A stretch of DNA of 64,000 bases. It comes from Saccharomycopsis phalli (Eukaryota > Ascomycota > Saccharomycetes > Ascoideales > Saccharomycopsidaceae). The stretch lies in contig CP073214.1 in the NCBI GenBank assembly GCA_020342235.1, forward strand, positions 434,001 to 498,000, written 5' to 3'. A model generated the notes under the pieces. It was not told the DNA's origin. It worked only from the letters and a program-made list of their open reading frames with translations, and ran no database searches. Below, piece by piece: positions 48,808-58,380 of the stretch; within the stretch, counting starts at the first letter, position 1, and the number at the start of each line of letters is the position of its first letter. The translations under genes and the position numbers were made by a program.

Positions 48808-49689
48808 TTATTGGTTTACTTCAGTGGCTTTTTTTTTATCTCGCTTCTTCTGGATAGCTTGTACCACCTTTGCTTTCTCCACATTTCTGATGAATGCCTT
48901 ATTCAACTTGTTGGCATTGGATATTTCCATTAATAACTTGCTCTGTCTCACTTCATTCTCCTTGGCAATTTGGTTCGTCAAATCTAACCATTTGAATCCC
49001 TTTAAGTACTTCAAATTTAAAATGTCATCGTAATAGAAGCTTCCTTTCTTGCCGCCGATTTTTTCCCCGTTCATTGTAGATACACATAACTTTGCATCCT
49101 TCTTATTGAGAAACTCGGCCCATCCCTCAACGTATAATCTTTTCTTGTTACCGCCATACTTAACTCTTTTCGAATATTGTAATTGTGTCTCAGGTTTGAG
49201 AAATAGTCGATCAATTTCTCCAAACCTGCTAAGAACTTGCCGCATTTTAAATGGTTTCATATATGGTGGAACTTTCAGAATATATACAACTCCTGTTTTA
49301 CGCAATTTCTTTTCAATTTTTTCTAATTTAGCCTGTGATATCTTTGAAGGGTTTTCCTGATCATAAAGCGTAGATTGCTGATTAAGTAATTTTAGTGATT
49401 CTCCTTCCAAGTCATCATTAGGATCTGAAATCTTTTCGTCTTTACCATCTTCCTCTTTTGCATCGTCTCTTTCTTCATCACTCTTCTTTTCTTCTTCTTC
49501 ATCTCCTTCTTTTTCATCATCATCACTATCACTGTCGTCAAATGCATCTACATGGCTTCTTTTGCCTTTCTTAATGTCAGATTTTCCTTTTACCAATTCA
49601 CCATCACTCTCATTTCCACCATCGTTGCTTAAGTAAACCTCTTTCTCTGTGTCATCCTCGCTTATATCACCTAAGAACTTCTCCGACAT
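48808..49689 (-). CDS. ESF2: Small-subunit processome RNA-binding protein Esf2 (ABT1)
   Basis: A 293-residue protein. The N-terminal ~100 residues are very acidic (DDSDSDDDEKEGDEEEEKK). An RRM-type domain follows with the Esf2/ABT1 pattern TGVVYILKVPPYMKPFKMRQVLSRFGEIDRLFL, KRLYVEGWAEFLNKKDAKLCVSTMNGEKIGGKKGSFYYDDILNLKYLKGFKW. A C-terminal basic helix completes it. Esf2 stimulates the helicase Dbp8 in 18S rRNA maturation in the nucleolus. It is divergent from SQT1. Confidence 0.95.
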   Translation of the reverse strand: MSEKFLGDISEDDTEKEVYLSNDGGNESDGELVKGKSDIKKGKRSHVDAFDDSDSDDDEKEGDEEEEKKSDEERDDAKEEDGKDEKISDPNDDLEGESLKLLNQQSTLYDQENPSKISQAKLEKIEKKLRKTGVVYILKVPPYMKPFKMRQVLSRFGEIDRLFLKPETQLQYSKRVKYGGNKKRLYVEGWAEFLNKKDAKLCVSTMNGEKIGGKKGSFYYDDILNLKYLKGFKWLDLTNQIAKENEVRQSKLLMEISNANKLNKAFIRNVEKAKVVQAIQKKRDKKKATEVNQ

Positions 49690-49806
49690 TGTTTTTATGG
49701 ATGTCGCAGGGTGGGCTAAAAAAACTTTTGTAATGACCCGCGTTTGTGGTATATTGCAGTGAAAAAATGCATCAAAAGCTAAATCTTATTACTAATTAAA
49801 TATAAC

Positions 49807-51033
49807 ATGAGTAACTCAAGAGGTGAAGAGGAAGAAGAATATATCGAAGTAAATGATGTGGCCGAAGAAATTTCTGAAAATCCAGAAGACCCAGAGCCAA
49901 TGGAGGAGGATCACCAGGAAGAAGCTGGCTCTGAGGAAGATGAGGTTATAGAAATAGACATGTCTAATAACTCCTGGACATATTTTGACGACCATAAAGA
50001 TTCTATCTTCAAAGTTGTCACTCATCCAACGTTACCTGTTGTCTTGACTGGTGCTGCTGATGACAAAGGTTATATTTGGACAACTCATCTCCAACCTCCA
50101 AAGGTCATTGGTACTATTGACTGCCATAAGGAATCTATTGTGGCGGGAGGCTTTACCAATGATGGTAACTATTTAATAACAGGTGATATGGACGGAAAGA
50201 TTGTGGTGCACAAGGCCTTCAAAAAGGGACAGGTTTGGAATAAGTTTGGAGAACTAGATCCATTGACCGAGGATATCTGGATTGATGTTCACCCTTCTGA
50301 ATCAGTTTTTGCAGTAGGCGGGAAAGACGGTTCTGTGTATGTGTATGAGATATCAGCGGATGGTATTAATCAGGTAATGGCAGGTTTTTCACATTCTACC
50401 GAGTGTACTAATGGTAAATTCTTAGCAGGTGAGAATTTACAATTGGTCACTTGCTCAGAAGACTCGTCTATTATTCAATGGAACTGCTTTAATGGTCAAG
50501 TAGTCAAGAAATTTTTTGGGAATGATTTTAAGGGAGAAAGTCCGCCTTGGGTTTCTTTGGCAATTGACAACAATATTGCTGCATTGGGCTCCAGAGATGG
50601 GCATGTATTTGTATTTAACACAGATACTTTGAATACACTTGCCTTCTTTAATGCTATTCAACTAACAGATGATCAAGATCCATTTGATGCTAGTATTGAG
50701 GCTCTCAGCTGGAGTTCCGCTAATAATATTTTAGCTGTGGGTTTAGTGTCGGGAGACTTGCGCTTTTTTGATACCAAAACATGGAAGGTGCGGAAATCAA
50801 TTAAATATGATGATGCAATCACAAAGGTTGAGTTTGTTCCAAATTCAAGCATCATCTTTGCTGCTTCCATGAATGGTAAAGTTTACAAACTAGACGTACG
50901 GTCTGGCGCTGAGTTGTATGTTGCAGTTGGCCATAACATGGGAATTTTGGATTTTGCTCTTCAGGATTCAGGTAAAAAGTTGATTACTGCTGGTGATGAG
51001 GGAGTTTCTTTGATATTTAAAACAGCTGAATAG
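49807..51033 (+). CDS. SQT1: WD-repeat chaperone of ribosomal protein uL16 (Sqt1)
   Basis: A 408-residue protein. An acidic N-terminal tail (EEEEEYIEVND...EEDEVIEIDMSNNS) precedes about seven or eight WD repeats (TYFDDHKDSIFKVVTHPTLPVVLTGAADDKGYIW, TECTNGKFLAGENLQLVTCSEDSSIIQW). It belongs to the AAMP/Sqt1 group. Sqt1 binds newly made Rpl10 (uL16) co-translationally with its negatively charged top surface and delivers it to the 60S subunit. The acidic tail and propeller length fit that role. The stop is ~110 bp from the downstream tRNA gene. Confidence 0.93.
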   Translation: MSNSRGEEEEEYIEVNDVAEEISENPEDPEPMEEDHQEEAGSEEDEVIEIDMSNNSWTYFDDHKDSIFKVVTHPTLPVVLTGAADDKGYIWTTHLQPPKVIGTIDCHKESIVAGGFTNDGNYLITGDMDGKIVVHKAFKKGQVWNKFGELDPLTEDIWIDVHPSESVFAVGGKDGSVYVYEISADGINQVMAGFSHSTECTNGKFLAGENLQLVTCSEDSSIIQWNCFNGQVVKKFFGNDFKGESPPWVSLAIDNNIAALGSRDGHVFVFNTDTLNTLAFFNAIQLTDDQDPFDASIEALSWSSANNILAVGLVSGDLRFFDTKTWKVRKSIKYDDAITKVEFVPNSSIIFAASMNGKVYKLDVRSGAELYVAVGHNMGILDFALQDSGKKLITAGDEGVSLIFKTAE

Positions 51034-51145
51034 TAAATCAATACAAAATATTACATGTAACTCTGCGTAGGTCCCTATATACATTGTTATTAGGCTTCAC
51101 AGAATATTATATACCAGCCATTTTGATAGAAAATGGAAAAATAAA

Positions 51146-51216
51146 TGCGTAGACCGGGAATCGAACCCGGGGCCCATCGATGGCAACGATGAATTTTACC
51201 ACTAAACCATCCACGC
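51146..51216 (-). tRNA. tRNA-Gly (anticodon GCC)
   Basis: The 71-nt minus-strand cloverleaf has acceptor GCGTGGA pairing with TCTACGC plus discriminator A. The D arm is GGTTTAGTGGTAAAA (A box), the anticodon loop GTTGCCA has GCC at 51182-51184, and the T arm is CCGGGTTCGATTCCCGG (B box). No intron. A run TTTATTTTT just past the 3' end serves as Pol III terminator. The Ty3-type element begins only ~15 bp upstream of its mature 5' end. Confidence 0.96.
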
Positions 51217-51231
51217 CTTGTTGATGTCGAG

Positions 51232-51671
51232 TGTAACGGGCAATCCCCGGTACCTCTCCTCTGGAGTATAGAAGGTACACGTGAATGGCACGTGAAGGCA
51301 TACAACATGCTAGGATCAACATGAAGAACAACATTCCCTCTGAACATGGTCTAGGCCTTGCGAAGTTACGTCTTCAAGTTACGTACAGCAAGGGTCAGAC
51401 ATGCTCTTTCCTATTAAGGCTAAAAGAAGGTCTAGACCGTCCTGAAAAGGATTCTTACGTCTCCACCAGACGCAAGTCGATGGAACACCTCTACCATATA
51501 GAATAATATAAATAGCGGGGAAACCTGCTATAAGCTGAACGAACTTTGGGAGAAATCCCATCTTAGCTTATTATAACAAACATTATTGTAAGCTTCTTCT
51601 ATCCCCTCGGAATAGTACCTTTATTGAGGTAATACTGAATATCCTGACGATTTGGGATATTGACTATTACA
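51232..51671 (+). repeat. 5' LTR of the Ty3/gypsy element
   Basis: 440 bp, beginning TGTAAC and ending ATTACA, so the ends form a short inverted repeat. A TATA-like TATAAATA occurs at 51507-51514. Two CACGTG motifs lie near its start (51278-51283, 51289-51294). Confidence 0.95.
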
Positions 51672-51699
51672 GTTGGTAGCGCCACAAGGTTCATCAAGG

Positions 51700-52557
51700 A
51701 TGTCTGACGAAACAAGCGACGTGTCCTCCAGACGGAAGGAATTCATCTGGAATGGTATTCCACCATTGGCCGAAGGAGACCCACCGGCGGTGGTGTCACA
51801 ATTCATCTGGAAAGCCAGGAGAACATTTGGTGAGTTAGACGATAGTGTTGAAGATCGTTTACTGTACATCGGTGCCCGAATGGAAGGAACTGCTGCGCTT
51901 TGGCATCATAATCAAGCACGGCTCTGTGAGGAAGACGACTCCATTGAACCGTATCTAAAGGCGTTGGAAGATAGGTTCTTACCAAGAAATTACCAATGGA
52001 TGATCCGCCAACGCGTATTCTTTTGCAAAATGGGCAACAATTCCCTACAAAAGTATATTCAAGACTATGGACAAAATATCAGTGAAATGCCCAAAGGTTA
52101 CCTCCCGCTACAGACTAGCATCGACCTCTTTGTCTGCGGTCTCCCTCACAAATACAGGGAAGACATAATTAACCAGGAGCCTCAAACTTGGTTGGAAGCA
52201 GCGCACATCGCCGAAAAGATGAATATTCGTCCTAAGGAAGCTTTTAAACCAAAGGAACGTCCTGCCGCTAACAACAAACGAAAACGGGATGAACCTGAAA
52301 ACGATAAATCTTCGTTAAAATGCACCTTTTGTCACAAAATAGGTCATTTGGCGTCTAGTTGTTTCAACCGGTTGAAAAGGGTAAAAGTGAACAATTTACA
52401 AGTTGAGTCGCTGAATGAATCAGAGACTAATACTGAGAACGATGATGAAAAGGAGTTGCTCAGTTCAAAAAAACTTCTAGGGTCTGTCTCCATCCGAGGT
52501 CAGTTGCCAGACCCTACTTGCTTTAGCCAAAGTAAAGAGCCGGGAGTAAACCATTAG
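51700..52557 (+). CDS. Gag of the Ty3/gypsy element
   Basis: A fossil retroelement gag region (~285 codons) with a helical capsid-like portion and a C-terminal CCHC zinc knuckle (CTFCHKIGHLASSC), the standard nucleocapsid motif of Ty3/gypsy elements. Confidence 0.9.
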   Translation: MSDETSDVSSRRKEFIWNGIPPLAEGDPPAVVSQFIWKARRTFGELDDSVEDRLLYIGARMEGTAALWHHNQARLCEEDDSIEPYLKALEDRFLPRNYQWMIRQRVFFCKMGNNSLQKYIQDYGQNISEMPKGYLPLQTSIDLFVCGLPHKYREDIINQEPQTWLEAAHIAEKMNIRPKEAFKPKERPAANNKRKRDEPENDKSSLKCTFCHKIGHLASSCFNRLKRVKVNNLQVESLNESETNTENDDEKELLSSKKLLGSVSIRGQLPDPTCFSQSKEPGVNH

Positions 52558-52568
52558 TCATTATTAGT

Positions 52569-55500
52569 TTGGACATCCAAGGTCGGACTATCAAGGCTTT
52601 GGTGGACCCAGGGGCCGCTTTATCTTGCTTGAATATACAAATTTGTCAATCATTACATCTTCCTGTTAAAAAGGCTGAGCGGCCAATCTCTGTTCAGGAC
52701 GTAGCCTTAAGACACATTGAAGATATAGACTCATGGACTCAAGCAGAATTTACATTTGGCGACCTTCCGGATAAACCTAACCACAATCTTAAGTTTTATA
52801 TCATGAAAAATTGTCCCCATGATTGTATCTTAGGTTTGCCTTTTATTTGGGATCATTACGATCTTTTCAAGAATATTATGGACCAGGAATTGTTGAGAAA
52901 TCAGCCCCGGACTATGAACGCTATACAGCGGAATCAAGGAGAAGCGCCCATTCAAATCATCACAGCAGCGAAGGCCGCTAGAATGATGAAAACAGCGGAC
53001 AATGAGTTTTATACCATACTTATTAAACCCAATCCGTTGTGGGACGTGAACCCTAAGAGTGTTCCTAACGGGACTAACCATGATGAATTATTGGAACTGT
53101 GTAATACAGAACCCTTGTCAAAGACCTGTCATACAGGGATATCACCCACAGTGATGGGGGCCGTTCAGGCTCAAGAAATTGAAAACAAGCACTCACATGC
53201 TGCCATGAATCAGACGGAAACGTCACAATTTAATATAAGTTTATCGACGCAGAAATGTCTCGATAACGAGTACTCCCCCAATGACGACCTAACGGCAATC
53301 GTTGGAGATGTTACTGATGGTCTGTTGCCCACCATTAAGAGGAACACGAATTCCAGTACAAAAATGGCTGTGAATATCAATCTGGTTCTGACTGCTTCCA
53401 CAGGGGATTCTAGGGTGAAAGCTCTTCTCCTGGAGTTTAGCGATGTAATCAGTAATGAATTGCCGATTGGAGGCACTTCTTTCAGGAAGGTAATGCATCA
53501 TATTCATATCCTCCCCGGACGTCAACCTAGTTATCAGAACTACTACAGATTAAGTCCGGACAATCGAGCAGAATTGAAGAGTCAAATTGAAGAACTTATT
53601 CGGAGCAATCGAATTTTTCCCACGTCGTCCCCCTACGGAGCGCCGGTTTTATTTGTTAAGAAAAAGGACGGAAGCAAAAGACTTTGTGTGGATTACAGAC
53701 GGTTAAATGAAATTACAGAAAAATCTCGGTTCCCCCTCCCACGTATTGAAGACTTGTTGGACCTCATACATGGAGCTAAGATATTTTTTAAGTTGGACTT
53801 GGTTAGCGGGTATCATCAAATCTTAATAACTCCAGATGATAAACACAAAACTGCTATGGTGACGCCGTTCGGACAATATGGCTGGAACGTCATGCCATTT
53901 GGGCTTTGCAATGCACCAGCGACGTTCCAGGCCGTCATGAATAAGCTCCTACTTCCGCTTGAAAAGTTTTGTGTGGTCTATATTGATGATGTGCTCATAT
54001 TCTCGCCAGACGAAGCGTCCCACAAACGACACATACGCACGGTATTAGAAACCTTTCGGCAAGCTCGATTGATTGTCAGCCTGAAGAAATCACAGTTCTA
54101 CCTCAAAAGTATGGACTTTCTTGGGTATAAAGTGTCGGATAAGGGCATTCATGTCACGGACTCGCAAATAGAGTCAGTGAAACGATATCTAGTCAAAACA
54201 CCAGCTCAAGTGAGATCGTTTGTTGGACTTGCAAGTTATTATCGCCGGTTCATTCGGGGATTTGCCGAAATTGTGCGACCCCTACATTTGTTTGCGAACG
54301 ATAAAGTTCAGTGGTCTAACGACCAAGAGACGGCGGTAGAAACTCTTAAGGAGGCATTAACAACAGCTCCTACGTTGATTGTTTTCGACCCGGCACTAAC
54401 GTGTCGAGTCACAGCCGATGCATCAAACTTCACGGCTGGAGCAGTACTTGAACAATTTGATAATGATGGAACCACAAAAGGAGTGGTTGCCTACATGTCT
54501 AAACAACTTCAAAATGCCCAACTCCGGTATCCGGTACGGGAAAAGGAATTACTAGCTATAGTTTTAGCTTTGAGACAGTGGAAACACTATTTATCGGCTC
54601 CGTTTGAGATTTTCACGGACCATCACTCTTTGAAATATTTAAACTCGTCGAAAAGCGAGGATAACCCGCGGTTGATCAGGTGGCTTCAGTACCTTGCTAA
54701 TTTCAATTACACGATCCACTACAAGGCGGGTCATTTGAATGGAGCTGCCGACGCGTTAAGTCGCTGTGTACTCAGCGCGATAGTAACTTCTAACGAAGGA
54801 TCCGGAGGCTCTTTGCAATACACAGAGGTGACCAAGCACCCTGGTACTCAACCTATTGAAAAAGAAGAGTATCTTGCAGACCCCAATTTTAAATTAATCT
54901 ATCAAGTTTTATTTCAACTGGCACCGTGTCCGAAAGAACACAAAGCTCTATTGAACTTTTACCTGGCCAGAAAATTAAATGGCAACGACGTGTTGGTTTT
55001 CCGCACGTCTCTGTTGGATCACTCCAAGGTATGTCTACCCAGAGGTAGGTGGCAGACCAAGATGATACACATGTACCACAACGCTGCTGGTAGTCTTCAC
55101 ATGGGTCCTCATAAGATGGTACGGCAAATCCAGTCGCTGGGTTTTTACTGGCCCGGAATGGAGCGTTCTATACGCAAACACCTACTTAGATGTGAAACAT
55201 GCCGAACCATCAAGCCCTCCAATCAAGCAACTAATGGGCTTGCTCAACCGCTAGAAGTCCCTATTGCTAGGTGGGCAGATCTCTCTATGGATTTCATCTC
55301 AGGGTTTCCTGAAGATGAAGGCTACGATTGTATATTGGTCGTGGTCGACCGTCTTACAAAGCGGGCGAAATTCATTCCATGCAAGAAAACGTGTACAGCA
55401 GAACAGTTTGGTGAATTATTTTTCAGGCACATTGTGTGTGAACATGGAGTACCTAGGTCGATAATATCGGACCGAGGAATATTATTTGTGAACAACTTCT

Positions 55501-56327
55501 GGAAGACAGTTACAGAAAGAATGGGAATTGATCATCGACTATCCACCAGTGCGCATCCCCAAACCGATGGCCAAACGGAAAGAATGAATCGCAACTTGAT
55601 ACAGGCGCTTAGAGTGTGCAAGAAGGTACAGGGAAACCTGTGGTGCCGAATGTTACCAGTGGCACAGTTCGCGTACAACAGCCAGTATCAAGAATCTATT
55701 AAAACATCTCCTTTCTTTGCAGATCTAGGCTATCACCCAAGATACTGGGAGATAGTGGTAGGTTACGATATACCTAGACTTTTCAATGACAAAAAGATTG
55801 TGGCTGGCAATGCGTTCGTGGAAGCACAGGATAAAAATATGGAATGGCTTAAACTGAACATGGCTGAAGCTCAGATTAGACAGAGTTATCAGACGAACAA
55901 GCATCGAACCGATGTGACCTTCAAAGACGGAGAATTAGCTTTACTACAAAGAAAGGCTCTTTCAACGTCCTCAGAACGAGAAAAGAAATTTGAAGCCCCA
56001 TTTACTGGGCCGTTCCGTGTGACTCCTACCGACAACCCAAACAGCTACGTTGTGCAGGTAGGTCCCAGAAAGAAATTAACAATCAATGTGAAAAATTTAA
56101 GGAAGTATTACTCAACGGAACTTGCGGAAACTGGTAGTTGGTATGAGGAAAACATAGAACTGATTGTGTTAATTCTCGAAATCAGCGATCACCATGCGGT
56201 GGTACTCTACAGGGACAAACCTACCCCAGTCACGATTCCCGCGCGTTGGATTGCGAAAATTTCAGACAAGCTTATGAATCATCTACTCCAAGACCTTGAA
56301 GAATTCGAACCCTTACGGGATTGGTAG
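52569..56327 (+). CDS. Pol of the Ty3/gypsy element (protease, RT, RNase H, integrase)
   Basis: The gypsy order is visible: aspartic protease near the start (ALVDPGAALSCL), reverse transcriptase with YIDDVLIF, RNase H (FTDHHSLKYL), then integrase. The integrase has an HHCC finger (CETCRTIK), a catalytic core with FISGFPEDEGYD and SAHPQTDGQTERMNR, and a C-terminal GPY/F-like TGPFRV. No chromodomain was recognised. Treated as a fossil element part; it has no separate ATG. Confidence 0.93.
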   Translation: MDIQGRTIKALVDPGAALSCLNIQICQSLHLPVKKAERPISVQDVALRHIEDIDSWTQAEFTFGDLPDKPNHNLKFYIMKNCPHDCILGLPFIWDHYDLFKNIMDQELLRNQPRTMNAIQRNQGEAPIQIITAAKAARMMKTADNEFYTILIKPNPLWDVNPKSVPNGTNHDELLELCNTEPLSKTCHTGISPTVMGAVQAQEIENKHSHAAMNQTETSQFNISLSTQKCLDNEYSPNDDLTAIVGDVTDGLLPTIKRNTNSSTKMAVNINLVLTASTGDSRVKALLLEFSDVISNELPIGGTSFRKVMHHIHILPGRQPSYQNYYRLSPDNRAELKSQIEELIRSNRIFPTSSPYGAPVLFVKKKDGSKRLCVDYRRLNEITEKSRFPLPRIEDLLDLIHGAKIFFKLDLVSGYHQILITPDDKHKTAMVTPFGQYGWNVMPFGLCNAPATFQAVMNKLLLPLEKFCVVYIDDVLIFSPDEASHKRHIRTVLETFRQARLIVSLKKSQFYLKSMDFLGYKVSDKGIHVTDSQIESVKRYLVKTPAQVRSFVGLASYYRRFIRGFAEIVRPLHLFANDKVQWSNDQETAVETLKEALTTAPTLIVFDPALTCRVTADASNFTAGAVLEQFDNDGTTKGVVAYMSKQLQNAQLRYPVREKELLAIVLALRQWKHYLSAPFEIFTDHHSLKYLNSSKSEDNPRLIRWLQYLANFNYTIHYKAGHLNGAADALSRCVLSAIVTSNEGSGGSLQYTEVTKHPGTQPIEKEEYLADPNFKLIYQVLFQLAPCPKEHKALLNFYLARKLNGNDVLVFRTSLLDHSKVCLPRGRWQTKMIHMYHNAAGSLHMGPHKMVRQIQSLGFYWPGMERSIRKHLLRCETCRTIKPSNQATNGLAQPLEVPIARWADLSMDFISGFPEDEGYDCILVVVDRLTKRAKFIPCKKTCTAEQFGELFFRHIVCEHGVPRSIISDRGILFVNNFWKTVTERMGIDHRLSTSAHPQTDGQTERMNRNLIQALRVCKKVQGNLWCRMLPVAQFAYNSQYQESIKTSPFFADLGYHPRYWEIVVGYDIPRLFNDKKIVAGNAFVEAQDKNMEWLKLNMAEAQIRQSYQTNKHRTDVTFKDGELALLQRKALSTSSEREKKFEAPFTGPFRVTPTDNPNSYVVQVGPRKKLTINVKNLRKYYSTELAETGSWYEENIELIVLILEISDHHAVVLYRDKPTPVTIPARWIAKISDKLMNHLLQDLEEFEPLRDW

Positions 56328-56361
56328 GTCAAGGGACGACCTACGCTTCAGGGGGGGAAAC

Positions 56362-56801
56362 TGTAACGGGCAATCCCCGGTACCTCTCCTCTGGAGTATA
56401 GAAGGTACACGTGAATGGCACGTGAAGGCATACAACATGCTAGGATCAACATGAAGAACAACATTCCCTCTGAACATGGTCTAGGCCTTGCGAAGTTACG
56501 TCTTCAAGTTACGTACAGCAAGGGTCAGACATGCTCTTTCCTATTAAGGCTAAAAGAAGGTCTAGACCGTCCTGAAAAGGATTCTTACGTCTCCACCAGA
56601 CGCAAGTCGATGGAACACCTCTACCATATAGAATAATATAAATAGCGGGGAAACCTGCTATAAGCTGAACGAACTTTGGGAGAAATCCCATCTTAGCTTA
56701 TTATAACAAACATTATTGTAAGCTTCTTCTATCCCCTCGGAATAGTACCTTTATTGAGGTAATACTGAATATCCTGACGATTTGGGATATTGACTATTAC
56801 A
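56362..56801 (+). repeat. 3' LTR of the Ty3/gypsy element
   Basis: 440 bp, the same as the 5' LTR by eye, directly after the purine-rich tract and followed by the TCGAG target duplication. Confidence 0.95.
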
Positions 56802-57969
56802 TCGAGTTTATAATTTTGCCCATTTGAGACAATAAAATAAAATTTGCAGAATTTGCGTTCGAAAATAGCTAGAAACTTATCAGGTCTAATGAGATATTCG
56901 CAATAAGCGGAAGGACAAGCTATAGATGCTATGTCTAATGTTGTCTCTTCTCTGATAGGGTTGTAGCACTGGTATAAATCAATAAATAAAGCACAACGGA
57001 TAAAAGGAAGAAGCACAATTGTTAAAGTACTGGCACAATTGCCGGAAAGATATGGAAATTGTGCGTAGCCAAGAGGTATGTGAGAAACTAACTGATTAAT
57101 GTAGCTTCAAGAAAGAAATTTAACCCTTTTTTCACTGAATAACCGGAACAGTAATGATGGTTGTAGAGATTTTCTATCCCTTACGCTTTTACTAATCCCT
57201 ATAATTAAACAATAGATTTAATGCAAATAGTATGGTCTAGAGTAAGAATGAGAAAATAGACAAGCGCATACAGCGCTTTAGAATATGATTCGGGTAGGTA
57301 CCAAGTCGTAGCAACAAAAGGCACATGACTTTTATCAGAATTGAATAAAATTAAGTGTACTACTCTACTACATGAATATTATAAGTAATATAACAAAGCT
57401 CTTTGGATGGTTTTCGTTATGACCCTACTCTTCTCTAACATTAAAAAAATTTCGAACTGTGCTGCTTTTCTTTAGTATCAAATATATTAATCTTAAAGAA
57501 CTTTATAGGCCTTTGGAATCTAAGCCGTGAACGGAAAACCAGATTATAAGAAGTATTTTAATCGCAAATTTACAATTCTAATAACCAGCAATAAATATAC
57601 TGTAAGTATTTGTTAAGCAGTATCGATGTCTTATTAATTACGAACACCAAATGAAAAGCCCAGCTGATTAATTGTATTTCAATATTTATTTTAAGATGTA
57701 TTCTTTTAGGTTCAGCTTTAGACGGAAATAGAATTTAGAAAACAACACAATATTAACTCCATTAGAATTCAATATACTTCAATTGTCAGTTTTGGCACTA
57801 CTTGAAGCTATTTTTTAAAATGTAAGGTTCTTGGCCAATTGATGCTGAGACATGAGGCTGCAGTTAAAACCTTACTTAGTCCAGGGGGCAAAAAATTATT
57901 CGTCAGTGTCATTTACCTTGTAAAGAACTGGCTAAACAAAGAAATCATACAATAAGTGGTACTGAAAGG
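56802..57969. other. Long AT-rich intergenic region
   Basis: About 1.17 kb between the retroelement and the SNA3-like gene. It is AT-rich with short runs and no convincing frame, tRNA or element fragment. It probably contains the original upstream flank of the tRNA gene and the SNA3-like promoter. Confidence 0.5.
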
Positions 57970-58380
57970 ATGTCTTGCGGAGATATACTATTAGTTATTG
58001 TGGCATTGTTTTTTCCTCCATTGCCAGTTATATTAAGGGCTGGGCTTTGTTCAGCAGACACCATCATCAACATTGCGCTCTGCGTGTTAGGGTGGTTCCC
58101 TGCGACTATTCATTCTTGGTATATTATTGCAAAATATCCATCTGAAAGAATAGAGGATGAGGAACGTGTTTTCTACGTGCGCGTGGAGAATTCGCCCGAT
58201 GGCGAGGCTCATCGCGATTCTTACACCCAGATTGCAGACCCAGTCGTACAGCAACAACAGCCACTATTGACAAATGAGGCTGTAGGTGGCGGAGGATCTA
58301 GTGAGCCACCGGCATACTCTGATGTGGTCAGCAACTCAGCTGGAAAGGGGAAGTTTACGGATAACAAGCAGACAATTTAA
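57970..58380 (+). CDS. UPF0057/PMP3-family membrane protein with PPAY motif (Sna3/Sna4-like)
   Basis: A 136-residue protein with two hydrophobic segments: DILLVIVALFFPPLPVILRAG and INIALCVLGWFPATIHSWYII. This is the UPF0057 fold with its internal FPP-x-P and GW-x-P-x-x-IH marks. A cytosolic tail follows with EPPAYSDV, a PPxY-type site for the ubiquitin ligase Rsp5 as in Sna3/Sna4. These relatives travel to the vacuole as multivesicular-body cargo or adaptors. The stop codon overlaps that of the convergent F-box gene within TTAA at 58377-58380. Confidence 0.85.
   Translation: MSCGDILLVIVALFFPPLPVILRAGLCSADTIINIALCVLGWFPATIHSWYIIAKYPSERIEDEERVFYVRVENSPDGEAHRDSYTQIADPVVQQQQPLLTNEAVGGGGSSEPPAYSDVVSNSAGKGKFTDNKQTI

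Larger units (their letters stand above)
51232..56801 (+). mobile_element. Ty3/gypsy LTR retrotransposon, looks whole
   Basis: A 5570-bp element bounded by two 440-bp LTRs (51232-51671 and 56362-56801) that read the same throughout, suggesting a young insertion. The 5-bp target duplication TCGAG flanks it exactly (51227-51231 and 56802-56806). The primer-binding site TGGTAGCGCC (51674-51683) is complementary to the 3' end of initiator tRNA-Met. A purine tract (56350-56360) precedes the 3' LTR. Inside, gag (51700-52557) and pol (52569-56327) lie in different frames, as in Ty3 relatives that use programmed frameshifting. It sits just upstream of a tRNA-Gly in the Ty3 target zone. Confidence 0.96.

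Noticed and set aside
51285-51506. 73-codon frame found in both LTRs
   Set aside because: It is part of the LTR and repeated only because the LTRs are repeated; no sign of coding function.
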